Origin: Membranipora membranacea
Lineage: Eukaryota; Bryozoa; Gymnolaemata; Cheilostomatida; Membraniporidae
Assembly (NCBI GenBank): GCA_914767715.1
Contig: OU612067.1
Location: forward strand, 14,949,001-15,009,000
DNA length: 60,000 nucleotides
Reading direction: 5' to 3'
Both the position numbers and the translations under genes were made by a program. Below are positions 11,655 through 23,361 of the stretch, piece after piece. Within the stretch, counting starts at the first letter, position 1; each line of letters starts with the position of its first letter. Below the pieces are notes generated by a model. The model was given only the letters and a program-made list of their open reading frames with translations, ran no database searches and was not told the DNA's origin.

Positions 11655-14197
11655 ATATTGCCGAAACACTCAGACTTACCATATGACGCACATTAGACAA
11701 CATACAAGCAAAGGCACGTCTTCACAGATGACAAAGATTGGTGTCTATGACATCAGTATGAGTGATAAGCTTATTGTACCAGGAAAGTACACAACAGCTG
11801 AGCAACATCAAAGGATGATTCTCAAGAAGGTAAATATTCTTTTTTTTGCAACGCGTGTTTGTATTAGTTTCATTATCATTGCCTGAGAACTATTCATTTA
11901 GGACTTCCCTATGCTATTCATATCACTAAAACGCTTTGGAGGCTGGGGATTAACCCCAGACTACACAGGAGGTGCTTACCATACCCAGCCTGATGCAAAT
12001 TCACACACTCACGGATTTCCGCCTCCCCTACCATTTTTCCTAAGCTACAACCTTGATTATGTAACCCCGCAACAAGTATCACTTCCCGACTATTTACCAT
12101 TGCCACTTAGCAAAGTCATCATTTCTCCCCTCAGGTTATCATTCTGCAAAAATATTGAAGGAGATGGTTGGCTCTGAGATATGTCACCAAACTGAAAACA
12201 GACAGACAGGCGAGACTCGACAGGGAGAAGCAAGAAGAGATCAAAAAGAGAGAAGAGAAAGAGCTTCGGATGAAGAGAGAATTCGAGAGGAGGATGAATC
12301 CTGAAACTAAAGAAGATTTCGATCTTCTCTATGCAGCATTAGGGAGTGAGTTCATATAACAGGAAAAACAGAAGTTTTATGCTTGAGCCCAATCTTCTTA
12401 GAAAAAGATCACTGTTTTCCAGATTGTGGAAATTCTACATTTTACTGTCACATCAACTCAAAGTTGTCTTTAGGGTTGTGTGCACAACTGCGGTCAGAAG
12501 ACAATTCCAGCTTAATTTTTCAACTTTTGTGATCTTATGTAATTCTGCTCTACTTCTATTGATCAGAATGGAGACTTGAGGAGATGGAGAAGATAGACAG
12601 AGTATTGAGTGGTGCTGAGAGGAAAGCAGCATTGTGTCAGCTTCTAGATCAGGAGACACAACTCATAGCGCCCGCCGGACGACACAAGATAGACGCTGAC
12701 GATGAGAACAAAGTCAAGACTGTTCAGTCCTTCTTTGATAAGGTATGGTGTCATATACATCAATATCATATTAGTTGTGAATATGAATCTTACCTCCAAT
12801 TGTTTCACCAGTGTTTATATTTTTGTCTAAAACACCTGCTGGAATTCCGTCATTGTCAGGATCTGATTATAGTTTGACAGTACATAGGTACTCTTTATCA
12901 GGCATTAGGCTGTCATGTTTTGACTAATGTATGCATGTGCCCGTTATTAGGCAGCGGCAGCTAAGAAGTGGAGAGGACCTGATGGGTGTTACCCTGAGAT
13001 GGATACACCTTACACCAAAAGAGCTCAGGAGCTTAGAGATATATACAACAGTATATGTATGAAATATCTCACTCAAGACGAGAGACTAGATGTGCTTCTT
13101 ACTCTCAAGCACACCGTCAAGGTCAGTTTAATAATCCCATGAGATTTAATATATCCTCTGCAGCGGTCATAACTGCATTTTTCCTCCTTAATCTCCGTTT
13201 GATAGATGATATCCTGAGCTTAGTTGGGAAACTATTTGGATCCAAAATATATATCTGTGATCAAACATTCAACTTCTGCATCAATTTTACTACAATGCAA
13301 TGTAATATTAATTCTGTGTTACTCAGGAACATGATTATAAGTTGGTACAAGAGATTATTGAGCTGATAGACCAAGAGGCTGGCTTATTGATGAGAGGAGT
13401 GAGGGACGGGAACATTGAGGGCCTCAGAAAGAGAATATCCACTTTATTCTTACACTACATCAAGACTCCAACATTCAATCCAAAGGTTTGTTTTGTAGAA
13501 TGTTATGGTATATTTTACTTGAGTTGACATGGTGTTCTAAAAGAATTCATTTGTACCTTTGAAACAATTTGCCATTTTATGTTTATTATTCTAACGTCTA
13601 ACATTGTATTAATTAATTTTACAGGAGAATGATTTGCGTTATCTTGTTGAGAAAATATGGAACAGCCAGAGTATCGTCATTGCGTGGGAGGATCTGTATG
13701 ACCTTATACTCGTGAGGTGGGACAAACATAGAGAATGGTCTCCATGGAACTGTTTACTGCTCATTAAAGAGGAATCGTCTGCTCATGAGAGGCTGGAAAC
13801 TTTACCTGAGGTATTAAACATACTCAAACCTTTCACTTCTGTCCTTAGCATCTGTTTAAAATTATCTCAGCTTCCTATACATCAATTGTGCTGATTTTTA
13901 AAATGATTAAAACGCATTAACTTTTGGAAACCCTAGCCAGTAACCAAACGTTGAAAATAAGTTGCTTTATTGAAGTTTATGTTGGCATCCTTTACAAGCC
14001 TGCGTTTGGGTGGTGTTCTCAAGTTCTTTGTTTTATAACAAACAAATTTGATATATTTCATTTTCTGTTTTCAGGGATACGGTAAAGAGCTGATTCATAA
14101 AGTGTTGCGAAAGCACGCTCTAGCCAGTAATTACTTAATCTCACGACTTCCAGGAAAGTCAGAGCACATGCGCACCTTACAATGGTCCGGCTGTTGA
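11655..14197 (+). CDS. IQUB: IQ and ubiquitin-like domain protein IQUB, C-terminal part, with in-frame stop
   Basis: Seven exons share consistent phases: ~11655-11829, 12135-12345, 12567-12742, 12951-13121, 13327-13485, 13625-13810 and 14075-14197. Signatures match IQUB in order: a [15 protein letters not shown] segment; an IQ helix ([15 protein letters not shown]); a charged coiled coil with [71 protein letters not shown]; then [14 protein letters not shown] and [17 protein letters not shown] is a radial-spoke-associated protein of motile cilia. Oddities: a TGA at 12156-12158 inside the IQ motif; no Cys-rich module between the 13485 and 13625 exons, although family members have one there; and no N-terminal ubiquitin-like exons upstream, where satellites occupy 10.5-11.2 kb. 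The first exon start is uncertain. Identity is sure; an intact product is not. Confidence 0.88.
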
Positions 14198-14891
14198 AGG
14201 TATTTCTGTCCTGACCTATTACAAATAACATAAGACACCAGGTGGGGGTACGCCTTTCATATAGATCAAACAGAAAGTTATCAAGGCAAGTAACACCTAG
14301 TTCTATGGTCTGATGCTGTGAGAGGCGACTTGATGTAAAGTGAATTGGCTGAAGGAAGAAGAAGAGAGCACACAGGCTGTGATGAGACATATCAGAGGAA
14401 ATGTGGGCAACCTGCCATCATTGAACTTTTTAGCTTACACTTTTGATTTTTTTACAGTTTAGTTGTGTTATTCCGATTTTACTAAATGGATGTAATATGT
14501 ACAAAGTATATCATAATTATTCCTATCTAATAACCTCTGAGGTAAATCATTTTTCTAATCATATAATTCACTTGCCTAAAATTCAGATCCAGTGATCTTT
14601 CCTTGTAAATAATATTTCCTTTTACCAACATTGAGATACATAGCGGCAGAGCTGGTGGGGGTTGGCTTGTATTATTCAGATTTTTGTTCGCTGGTCAGAA
14701 AATACATCAGATGATTATGAAATGGACGAATAAATCACAATAGTACAACCAAGTCTAAGGATTTTTGGTGTAGGGTTTAATTAATGTCAATGGCTGAATG
14801 TTATGTAATTGATAACTCCGACTAATAGTTGATGTTCTGCTGGTGGAAAGTAAAATTATAAAAATGATCAAGACAGATTACGCCCATCACG

Positions 14892-15853
14892 TTATTCATT
14901 CAAATAGTTTGTGGCCCATTGGGATATTCCTTCTGCAAGCTTCTGAGCGAATGCACGTCTCTTTGATTTGGGCTTCCAGTAAGCTGTATGTACCTCCATT
15001 TGGAACCCAGTTACCATCCAGCCAGTGTGTCTGCAATTTATGAAAATATTATGAAAATGGGAGTTATCCTATACTTTAATGCGGTTAGACAACTCATATT
15101 AATTTCTTACAAGACAATTGTTTACAAAAGTCTGGATATTGGACAAAACTACACAAGCAACTTACTGTCAGCTATCGAATGTAGTGCATGTAGAGATAAT
15201 TGACTGCGGAATAGGAAAAGTAGATCCCTCCTTTTGAGACTATAGCCACCATCATAATACGGCTCCTCCTGTGCATTAACATTAGTAGGAGATGGGACTG
15301 TGTCGTAGCATGAGTTCTGTAGGTAAGCTCCAATAGACTTAGGACCATGGACCAGATATTCTAGTGGGACTCCAGAGTCAACATGAATCTGCATGAGCGA
15401 GGATTCGGGAGCTAACCGCTCTGGTATCACCAACTTACTAATGGCCTTTCTCTTAGGTAATAAATATCCTATGACATTCCAACCTTTGGCTGCCCCCTGA
15501 AATAGATTAAAACAAAGATGTCAATAGAAGTTGACAGCGGATTAGACTCAAATCATATTACAAGCACGTAGAGCTATAGAGCTTTCAAGGAGCTTTTAAT
15601 TAAAAGTTGATCAAAAGAAGCATCCTAGCGAAATAATGACAACTGATCTGTCTCATTATTTACCTGCCCATGCAGGTCGATGTATAACGCTTTCCTACCA
15701 CCTGCAGTAGCAGCTGTTTTGTCTTGGTCGATGAAGTCATGGATTGTTGCCATGGCGCCCTGAGCTCTTCTTTACCTAATGTACCCTCATCCAGAGGTCT
15801 GTTAACATCTAACTTTGATCTCTTCACCTCACACCTTATCACATGTGGTCGTA
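14892..15853 (-). CDS. N-formylglutamate amidohydrolase-like protein, partial, frame-disturbed
   Basis: Three exons: 15853-15664, 15496-15166 and 15030-14892 (stop TAA at 14894-14892). Exon 1 reads PHVIRCEVKRSKLDVNRP, the family's R-x-KLD-x-NR motif, and ends LYIDLHGQ. Exon 2 has GYLL, then LEYLVHGPKSIGAYL, YDTVPSP and YYDGGYS, the conserved glycine-rich core. Exon 3 has GFQMEV (the usual xIQxE position) and a closing helix, FAQKLAEGISQWATNYL. The superfamily comprises metal-dependent amidohydrolases; the substrate here is unknown. Exon 1 needs a one-base shift near 15755 to join the KLD and IDLHG halves, and exon 2 (phase 1 end) does not match exon 3 (needs phase 2). N-terminal exons were not found. 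It may be a decaying gene, or these may be sequencing errors. Confidence 0.6.
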
Positions 15854-16028
15854 CTGAAATAGAAGGACATTTTTATCCTGACTATGCTTATCACGTATTA
15901 AGATAGAAAAGGGTACAGACCAGATGAATGCTCAATTTTTTTTATAAACTTTCTGTTCGGTTGGACAAATTACTGCCTCTGGTATATTTTATTAAGTCTT
16001 ATGCATTATAGTGACAAAAACCTCAACC

Positions 16029-16115
16029 ATGGCGGAATTTGCGGCCAAAGCTTCAGCACCACGGCGATGTGTTGAGTGTTCCCTCTCACCCAACAATTTT
16101 TCTCAATACACTCGG
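16029..16115 (+). CDS. Possible first coding exon with CVEC motif
   Basis: An ATG in good context (caaccATGg) opens 29 codons, MAEFAAKASAPRRCVECSLS.., ending at a clean donor (CGG|gtaaac) in phase 0. It lies upstream of the helicase/PHD exons on the same strand and could be their start or a separate gene's start. No continuing exon was identified in 16.1-18.0 kb, so this is tentative. Confidence 0.3.
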
Positions 16116-16158
16116 GTAAACACAACAATTTGTTCATTCTTATCTCGTGTATTTTATG

Positions 16159-16159
<1 letters not shown>

Positions 16160-16189
<30 letters not shown>

Positions 16190-16190
16190 T
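16160..16190. repeat. (CTAA)n microsatellite
   Basis: About seven uninterrupted copies of CTAA. Confidence 0.9.
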
Positions 16191-17089
16191 GCATGCAGCC
16201 AGTTGATTGCGTAGTGTTTTTTGTCATTGGAATAAAGGTTTTAACCAAATTCCAAAGATGCTAGAGGTAGGAGCTGCATAGGCGCAGAGTTATATGAATT
16301 GACATGAAAATTGGAAATTGTCAAAGTGGTGGTTTATCACATCCCAACGTATGAGCAGATGTCCCCGAATTGGTGTTTCCTCTCATCTGCTTTTATGCTC
16401 TGCGGTGTTATAAAACTATTTTTGGGGGCCGCTATTGCTTTAAAATAAAAAATGGAAGATTATATATATATTTTTAAGTATATATACACCCCTAGCTAGG
16501 TCACCTGACAAGAGCTACAGCATGGCATTATGGTCACGAGATATGAGGCATGGATACCACATTATTTTTGAGGTGCTATGTCAAAATATTCTGGGATGCT
16601 GTTTTGTATGTTAAAAAAAGCATTCACCAGTAGCTGACTGCATTCTACAGGAAGAGTGGACAATTTTCAGAGGCAAATAATAATGAGATTTAAATTAGAG
16701 CTTGATTTTGTACCCGAAGAATGCGGATCAAAAGTTTTTGTAATGAGTATTTATTGAATGATAGGAGGAGTTGTGTCACCAAAAGTAAGAAGAACACAAT
16801 TATAATAGTGAATGCTAAAAATCCATTTTAGAGACTCAATTGTAAGCATTTGTACAGGAAGGTAAACATTTCCTATTAGCTGTGGTGAGTATAAATTTCA
16901 TCTCCCACTAAACCAGTGAGAGAATTCTCCAATTTTTCCCTGTTTAAACCCTCCAGTGTTTCACCGAAGCATAGAGGGCCAAGTAAATGCCTGAATTGAA
17001 GCAGGTACGATCACCATATAAGCAACATATAATTAATACATGCAGTGGTCATCACAGGGACTCAGTCAATTGAATTAGTGGGTAGTATC

Positions 17090-17146
17090 ATGGGCCCCTG
17101 GGACTTACATGTCTTTACTTTGCCAATGTCCACTATCAACCACCCA
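17090..17146. repeat. 57-bp dispersed repeat, copy 1
   Basis: Nearly identical to 26803-26859 (about one mismatch), 9.7 kb away. It starts ATGGGCCCCTGGGACTTA and ends TATCAACCACCCA. Short ORFs cross both copies, but nothing suggests they are translated. Confidence 0.85.
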
Positions 17147-17765
17147 GGTTTATCCCCACCTCTTGATAAAGCTATTAATCATAGAGAGAAAAACATCCTA
17201 TGTGGTATGCATATGTCATTATGGATTTACAGACCTGGAATTTTTACTATATAAATTTGTATTTCTTTGCCCTTGATGTAATGGAATAATTGCATACATC
17301 CAACTCCCAGCAGCTACATAGTTTCGATATGTTGGTGCATGTTTTCTTTGTTTACTGAACAAAATAACCATCCTGATTCTCAGTAGATAAGCAATCCAAT
17401 AATATAAACACATATATCCTCTGTGATTTATACTATTTTATTCCTGTCAGATCATTTGAAGCCATGGTGCAGCTCAAAAGAAAATGTGATAATACATCAT
17501 TTTACTGCTTTGTCAACTTGGGCACAATTGGCACAGCTGGCACAGCTATGTATCTTTGAGAATGGTAGCTTGCATCAAGGAGTTTGAAAACTGTTTGTAA
17601 CTCCCTGCTTGCATCAAGCAATGAAATCCCTGGAGCTAGTTAATTACATCAATTGTCTTTGTCCACTGTCCATTGCATGATGTGATTATTAACACGAAGC
17701 AGCGTAAATCTTAGATAAACATTCTGCACAACATTCAATATCAGTGTATTACTGTTGATATCAAA

Positions 17766-17835
17766 TCCCACATAGCTCAGTTGTTAAGTTGTTCATCCCA
17801 GCGGAAGAGACCCCAGTTCAATTCCGGCCGAAGGC
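17766..17835 (+). repeat. tRNA-derived SINE head, family c
   Basis: An A-box-like TAGCTCAGTTGTTAAG is followed 35-40 bases later by a B-box-like AGTTCAATTCCG. The arms do not close into a normal tRNA cloverleaf, so a SINE or tRNA pseudogene is preferred. Confidence 0.5.
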
Positions 17836-18076
17836 AGATTTTTTTGTAAAAAGATATAAATTTCATAGTGTGATGGTCCATGGAACACTTTAATTGTACC
17901 CCCCTTCCAGCCAGCCTTGTAATGCAGCTGCAAAAAAAAACTTGCCACATGATAAGACCTTCCAGGCTGCTCCCATTTTTCAAACAACAGTAAAGTGCAA
18001 AGGCCATAATATCCATATCCTGTCATGCCAATCAGTGCCATGACTAATGTATGTACTAATATTTCTATTTCTTTAG

Positions 18077-20438
18077 AGACTAATGCTGAAGGTTGGCGCA
18101 CCGGTTATGCTGATAAAAAATCTTTCTGATACGCTGGTGAATGGGCTCCGAGGAAAAGTTGCAAAATTAAAACAAGAAGAGGTGATAGTTCACTTCCCAA
18201 GTCTCTCCAGGAGTCATACTTTTAAGGCTGAAAAGTTTACTATGTTAGCTATTTGCTCTCATAATATCACAACAACACCAACCCACATCAGAATATACCA
18301 AGAACCATGCTGAAAAATCATAATAGGTGCCATCTATTATTGTGAAGTTGGGTATCAGTACTGTCGATTATATGTAAGGTCGGAGTTGCATGCACATTAC
18401 ATAGGTTATGATAAATATGAAGCTGTGGTCAATGAGGAAAATGCAGCAGAATGAGTTGTAAATACTGTTGGTAGCCAAAGACCACATATTGTTCAAGTAC
18501 AAACAACAGATGATCTGAGAGAAAGTTATTCAATTTTGTTTATACTTTTAGGTATGACCATATCCATAAGAAGGAGATCTCAAGGACGCAAATACCCCTT
18601 CTACTGTGTTACGCCACAACAGTTCACAAGTCACAAGGCCTGTCAGCTGACTATGTTGAGGTACATGCAGAATATATGTTGTACCCCGCATTATTGGCTG
18701 TAGCTGTCAGCAGAGTGACGAGTCGTTCTGGCCTTTATGTGACGGGTTTCTCCAGGAAGTCAGTTCTGAAGCCAGCAGATATGCTTCTCAACGCCATCAG
18801 CAATCCGGGGCATCCTGTTTCCAGTTCGTTATTTGAATGCTGTCAGACAGAATTTGACATCTCTGATGACTATGGTTTTACGGACAGCGAAGATGAAGAG
18901 TTTGTTTCCAGACAAAAGCCAAGTTCCCGAAAACCCTCAGCCATCAACTTCGAATATGTCAACCTCATCCCCTAATTCCGTTATTATCAAGGATCTCCTT
19001 CTTAAACAGACAATTCTTGCTCCTGTAAGACAAGAGCAACAACTTATCAATCGGGAAGTTTTTTATCTAAAGAATGATATTGACTTAAACGGCATCCACT
19101 CCTATCTCAACCAACGGCTGAATGCCTTCTATACAGACACTATAGCTAACAAAATCAAACCAGACAATGCTGCAAATGGAATCATATTCAGCAGCCTTTC
19201 CAAGCATATAAACGAGTTTTTAGACAAGGAACTAACCTCTTACCTGCAAGAAGAATCTCTACCTGAGAAGTATCATAATTACATTAGGCAGATGATGGGG
19301 GACATGATGACAGATCTGTTCGAAGCAGAAGCTGCCAAGGCTGGAACTGAGGCTATAGCTGATCTATACAGCTCCGAACAATTTCACATTTCATCTGATG
19401 CTGGGAGAGGTGTGATAAGAAGAGTAGGTGGCAGAGCAGTATATTTGGCAATCAAAGAACAGACAAAAAAGATCAGCACCCTTGTCAAAAAAAACCAAAC
19501 CCTGAGCCCTGAGTACAAGGATCTGAAACGTACAATCAAATGCCTGCAAGCCATGATGGCTTCGGAAGAGGAAGTTCTCTTGGCAATATACCCGGAAACA
19601 TCAGCTGATACCTCCAGGAGAAATAGGCGAAACACCAATCTTATGCAAATTACAGATGAGGTTTATGAGTATTTTCATGTGTTAGAAAAAAGCCGTGATG
19701 CCTGCCATACCGTAGGTGAATGCCTCTTGCATGGTGATGAGGTCACCAAAAACACATACCATTCGCTTCTTTTGAATATTGAGATAGAGCAGAAGTTGCG
19801 GGATGCGATGCCAGGTGCTGACCAGATACTGCTGGAAAAAATGAACAAACTCTTAATTAAGAAATACCTGCCCGTGGGCAATAATCAGTATAGAAAAACT
19901 CTCGTTACGCACTTTGAGAAGTGCAAAAAGCTTGCGCACAGACCGCAGATAGCTGCTACTGAGGAATCAACATCTAAAAAACGCAAGGTGGGCGAGCTAC
20001 GTCCATAAAATGAGACACGTATGCTTAATTGGCAGATGAAACAATATTGACAATGATTTTGCTCGAACACATTTTCATTTAGTTTTAGGGGGAAAAAAAA
20101 GCCTCTATCATTTTTTCGCACTGCTACCTTAATATAACTTATTTCGTGTTAGTCAACCATATTTATCTCTTTTAAACATACAGAAAACCACCGGGGGTGC
20201 TCCACAAAAGGCCAAGGATGAAGATGAGGAATGCAGGTCTAGATCATGTGTTGTGCGCAGATCTAAGAAAGCAGCTGAGTATGACTGGATTTGTTGTGAT
20301 TACTGTGAGGAGTGGTATCATGTGGTGTGCACCAGCTTGGATAAGGGCTTGACGACAGATGAGATTGAAAAACTGACATGGTACTGCATCTTTTGCGACC
20401 AGGATACCAGCAACAAGGGTGAGCTGAAAATAATATAA
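18077..20438 (+). CDS. PIF1-like helicase C-terminus fused to novel region and PHD finger
   Basis: Exons 18077-18243 (phase 2 end), 18552-19987 and 20184-20438 (stop TAA). Exon 1 has the PIF1/RecD-like segment VGAPVMLIKN..LVNGLRG. Exon 2 has ATTVHKSQGLSADYVEV and AVAVSRVTSRSGLYVTGF, the late SF1B helicase motifs. A frame change lies near 18875-18911, after an acidic SEDEE stretch. The frame then stays open for about 360 residues of helical, unrecognised sequence ending in a basic STSKKRK, possibly a nuclear localisation signal. Splicing at AAG|gtgggc joins this in phase 0 to a PHD finger (ECRSRSC..WICCDYCEEWYHVVC..WYCIFC). PHD fingers bind histone tails; PIF1 helicases unwind DNA. The N-terminal ATPase half is missing, so it is a truncated gene or the remains of a helicase-encoding mobile element such as a Helitron-type transposon; no Rep domain was seen. 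Confidence 0.65.
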
Positions 20439-20669
20439 CTTTGCTTGCTCAGACATAAGATCATGTTACACAGAACTTGTACTCACAGGATAGGCAGAAC
20501 ATCTTGAATGAAAATTTTAATATCGGGCTATTCAGTGATTGATCTGAATTGCCTGGAGACAAACCTGTGCCCTACATGATATTTTATCCTGTAATGCCCT
20601 ACAGCAATGATTGAACTGAGAAGGATTTCTGGATATCTCTACAAGAAAAGTAAGATGAGAGGCCCCCCC

Positions 20670-20679
20670 CCCAAACCTT
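20670..20679. repeat. Poly-C run
   Basis: A run of about ten C in noncoding sequence between the PHD gene and the transposase pseudogene. Nothing else was recognised in 20.45-21.34 kb. Confidence 0.7.
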
Positions 20680-22971
20680 TTTGTAGAGCTGGTTAAGTCT
20701 GATGCTGAGTTATTTTCCACTTTGGTTTGATTCAGTAATTGTGTTCTCTTTGTATCTCTTCATTGAGAACCTAGTTAAAATGGCATGTGAATCTTATTTG
20801 CCGTAACAGCTCATCCCATAGCTGAAATTATATGAATTACCTACACATGTGTGATGGCAAAAATCAAGGTTGAATGGGTGTCAGTGATGCAAATCATACC
20901 TCAAATTACCAACATAAGACTGCTAGTCTACCTGTTAGAACTGTTACAGCTCGTCTATCTATTAATTTCCTTAATTCATTTTGGCTTGTGTCTCAATGTT
21001 AGCTGGCACCTAATTTTGGCTAGCTGAGGTCTGTATAAAGTAAAGAGGGCGAGTTAATGTTTGCATAGCCTTTAATTTAGCCATTTCAAGTATTAATGAA
21101 AAGACAATTTTTCCTTCCTTCCTTCCAGGTATACAATATCCTCAAACCTACCTTGTGCCACATCACAATATGGTCATTAGGATTATGAACTATTGAGGAA
21201 CCTGAACAGCGACTCTTTGGTCTTGTTTGGTGGCCTTGAAAAAGGCTGATTTGTGAAGGGAGTTACCAGAGGGCGGACTGACAGTCGACTCGCGCTCACG
21301 CGCTGACACTCTGCGTAACTTCAGCTTCGTTGATAGATATGGATTAGACATCAGTCATCTTCTTTTCTCTGAACCTCTTGTCAGCTAAGATGTTATACGG
21401 CTGAGCATGTCCAACAGCAGAGTCTGTGCCCGCATTCCTCTTCCTTGATCTCGTACAGTCCGTCGTCATGATGATAGTGTTGATCGACTTGCTGTATGCT
21501 AGCACTGTTGGGTTGGTGTTGGCCCCATTACAGCGAGATCGCTGTGAAGAGAACATGTTCTCTATCACATCTGAGTTCAGCAGGCCTCCTACTACTCTGG
21601 CACCAGGGTATTTCTGTAAGATGAGTTTGATGGTATTCTCGAACGCGACTACAGTAGAGTTGAGATCATCATAGGCCTCCTTAGTGATGAACGTCCTGCA
21701 AAATTATAAATTGAACATGTAAATATTTAGGAACTAACTGAGCAGTGTTGATATGCAGATCGCACATCATTTTGTAAAAAAATTGTCTTTGTTATTATTA
21801 TGTCATTTTGACATCAAATGCAACAATGGTTATTAGTCTAATAACTAAGACCAGATTGGCAAGCAACGTTATACTAATGGCGTCTTATCATGTTTAACTA
21901 GACTAGTTTAATTTTTATACAGCTGATTTTAGGTTTACGCATGCATTGATTTTCCTTGGCATAATTTGGAGCATTCTTATAGCAACTGTCCACAACAATT
22001 GAAATGAAGTTTATGTGGACTCTTACTTCGGATCTGGTCTTGAGCGTGTGTGCCATTCCTGGAAGAAGTTCAGTGCGGCCATATTTTCTGCTAGTCTGGT
22101 ATCATCTGCTGTGGCATAGGGTTGGAAAGACAAAAGGTTCCGTGTAAGGATAGCCATGTTGGTGAGGATTTTGATGGTCAATCCTAGATCGGTCCGGCCA
22201 ACTTCCTTCTGATATTCCTGTAATGGTCAATTGAATCATTCAGTGAAGGTAGCAGTATATAAGCTCTGCAATGACCTGCCAAAGAAGATGGTTTACCCTG
22301 TGAAACCTCTGTTTACCTGTTTTAAGAAGGATGCAAACAAGTTGAAGTTATCTAAACGATAGCAATTCGTTCTGCCTGCTTTACCATCTGTTCACCCTAA
22401 ATTATGAAAGGATGTGTGTATGGGATTGGGAACCTTGTATTTTCTTGGAAAAACATCTCTTTCCCTATATCCTAACATATTATTTTTTTATAGAATGAAC
22501 TCACTGTCATCAGATGAAGCATTTCGTCATTCATCACTTCGAAAGCCAGATGGTTCCTCATCGTCCCTGAGTCTGAGAGATGTGGTCGTCAGTCAGCTTC
22601 CGATGGATAGGAAGGGAGTTGAACATGTGGTCCTATCTGTAAGCATCCTCCCAGTGGGACCAGAAGCTGAACTCCCTTCCTAATCGCACTCTTCTCTTGC
22701 TGTCATAATCCTTGGCTGATGCCAAGAATGAGTTTCTGATTTTTTTAATACCATGCTACAAGTACAAAGACAGGAAAGTTATTTATTTCATGGGCACAAA
22801 ATTGTCTAATATTTTTTGCATAGCTGCAGCTTTCTACATTATAATAGTCACATTGTGAATTTTGTTGTACAAGCTTCATTAATTAGTTAAAAATAAATAA
22901 TTCATACCAGATATACAGTGGTGTAATGAACATTCTCATTTAATTTTTGCAGTTCATCTTTGGTGTAAGTT

Positions 22972-22992
22972 AATATATATATATATATATAT
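22972..22992. repeat. (TA)n microsatellite
   Basis: About ten TA units in an intron of the transposase pseudogene. Confidence 0.9.
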
Positions 22993-23345
22993 CGAACGTA
23001 ATAAATAACGCCACAGCACCATCACGAATCCAAATCATCAAAAGGTTTACAAACTCAGTATTCTAACTTACACAAGGATCCATCATGCAGATAACTTCTC
23101 TGTTGGCTTTCATAGGGTTCTTAACTTTCCAATCTAGATGTGCTTCCGGTCCTGCATGGAGCTTGATGAACTTCCTGTTGTTTGAGCCCCCATCCATTAG
23201 CATTCCATCACACTGCAATTATTACAACAGCTAGTATATTTGTATGTATCACTGGATCTCAGATGGCAAAACATGACAAACATGCAAAAGCCAAGACATA
23301 AACAGTAAAACATAAATTAGGTTTTGCTATCACCTTTAAGGTGTA

Positions 23346-23361
23346 TCCCACAATGCAATTT
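23346..23361. repeat. Solo end of the CCCACAATGCAA MITE family
   Basis: TATCCCACAATGCAATTTTT here matches the terminal repeat of the complete element at 54466-54642. The partner end is not visible nearby. Confidence 0.45.

Larger units (their letters stand above)
16200..18070. other. No gene recognised; SINE and dispersed repeat present
   Basis: No ORF with family features was seen here. In particular, the Walker A half of the helicase encoded at 18.08 kb is not visible. The stretch holds a 57-bp dispersed repeat at 17090-17146 and a tRNA-derived SINE head at 17766-17835. Confidence 0.4.

Noticed and set aside
11905-12177. Plus-strand ORF overlapping the IQUB intron
   Set aside because: It crosses the polypyrimidine tract and acceptor of the exon at 12135 in a different frame.
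22608-22682. Apparent MITE with AGGAAGGGAGTT/AACTCCCTTCC inverted ends
   Set aside because: The segment lies wholly inside a transposase exon and encodes conserved family residues on the minus strand, so the symmetry is probably chance.
22414-22683. Plus-strand Ser-rich ORF (RHSSLRKPDGSSSSLSLRD)
   Set aside because: It is antisense to the transposase exon 22755-22505.
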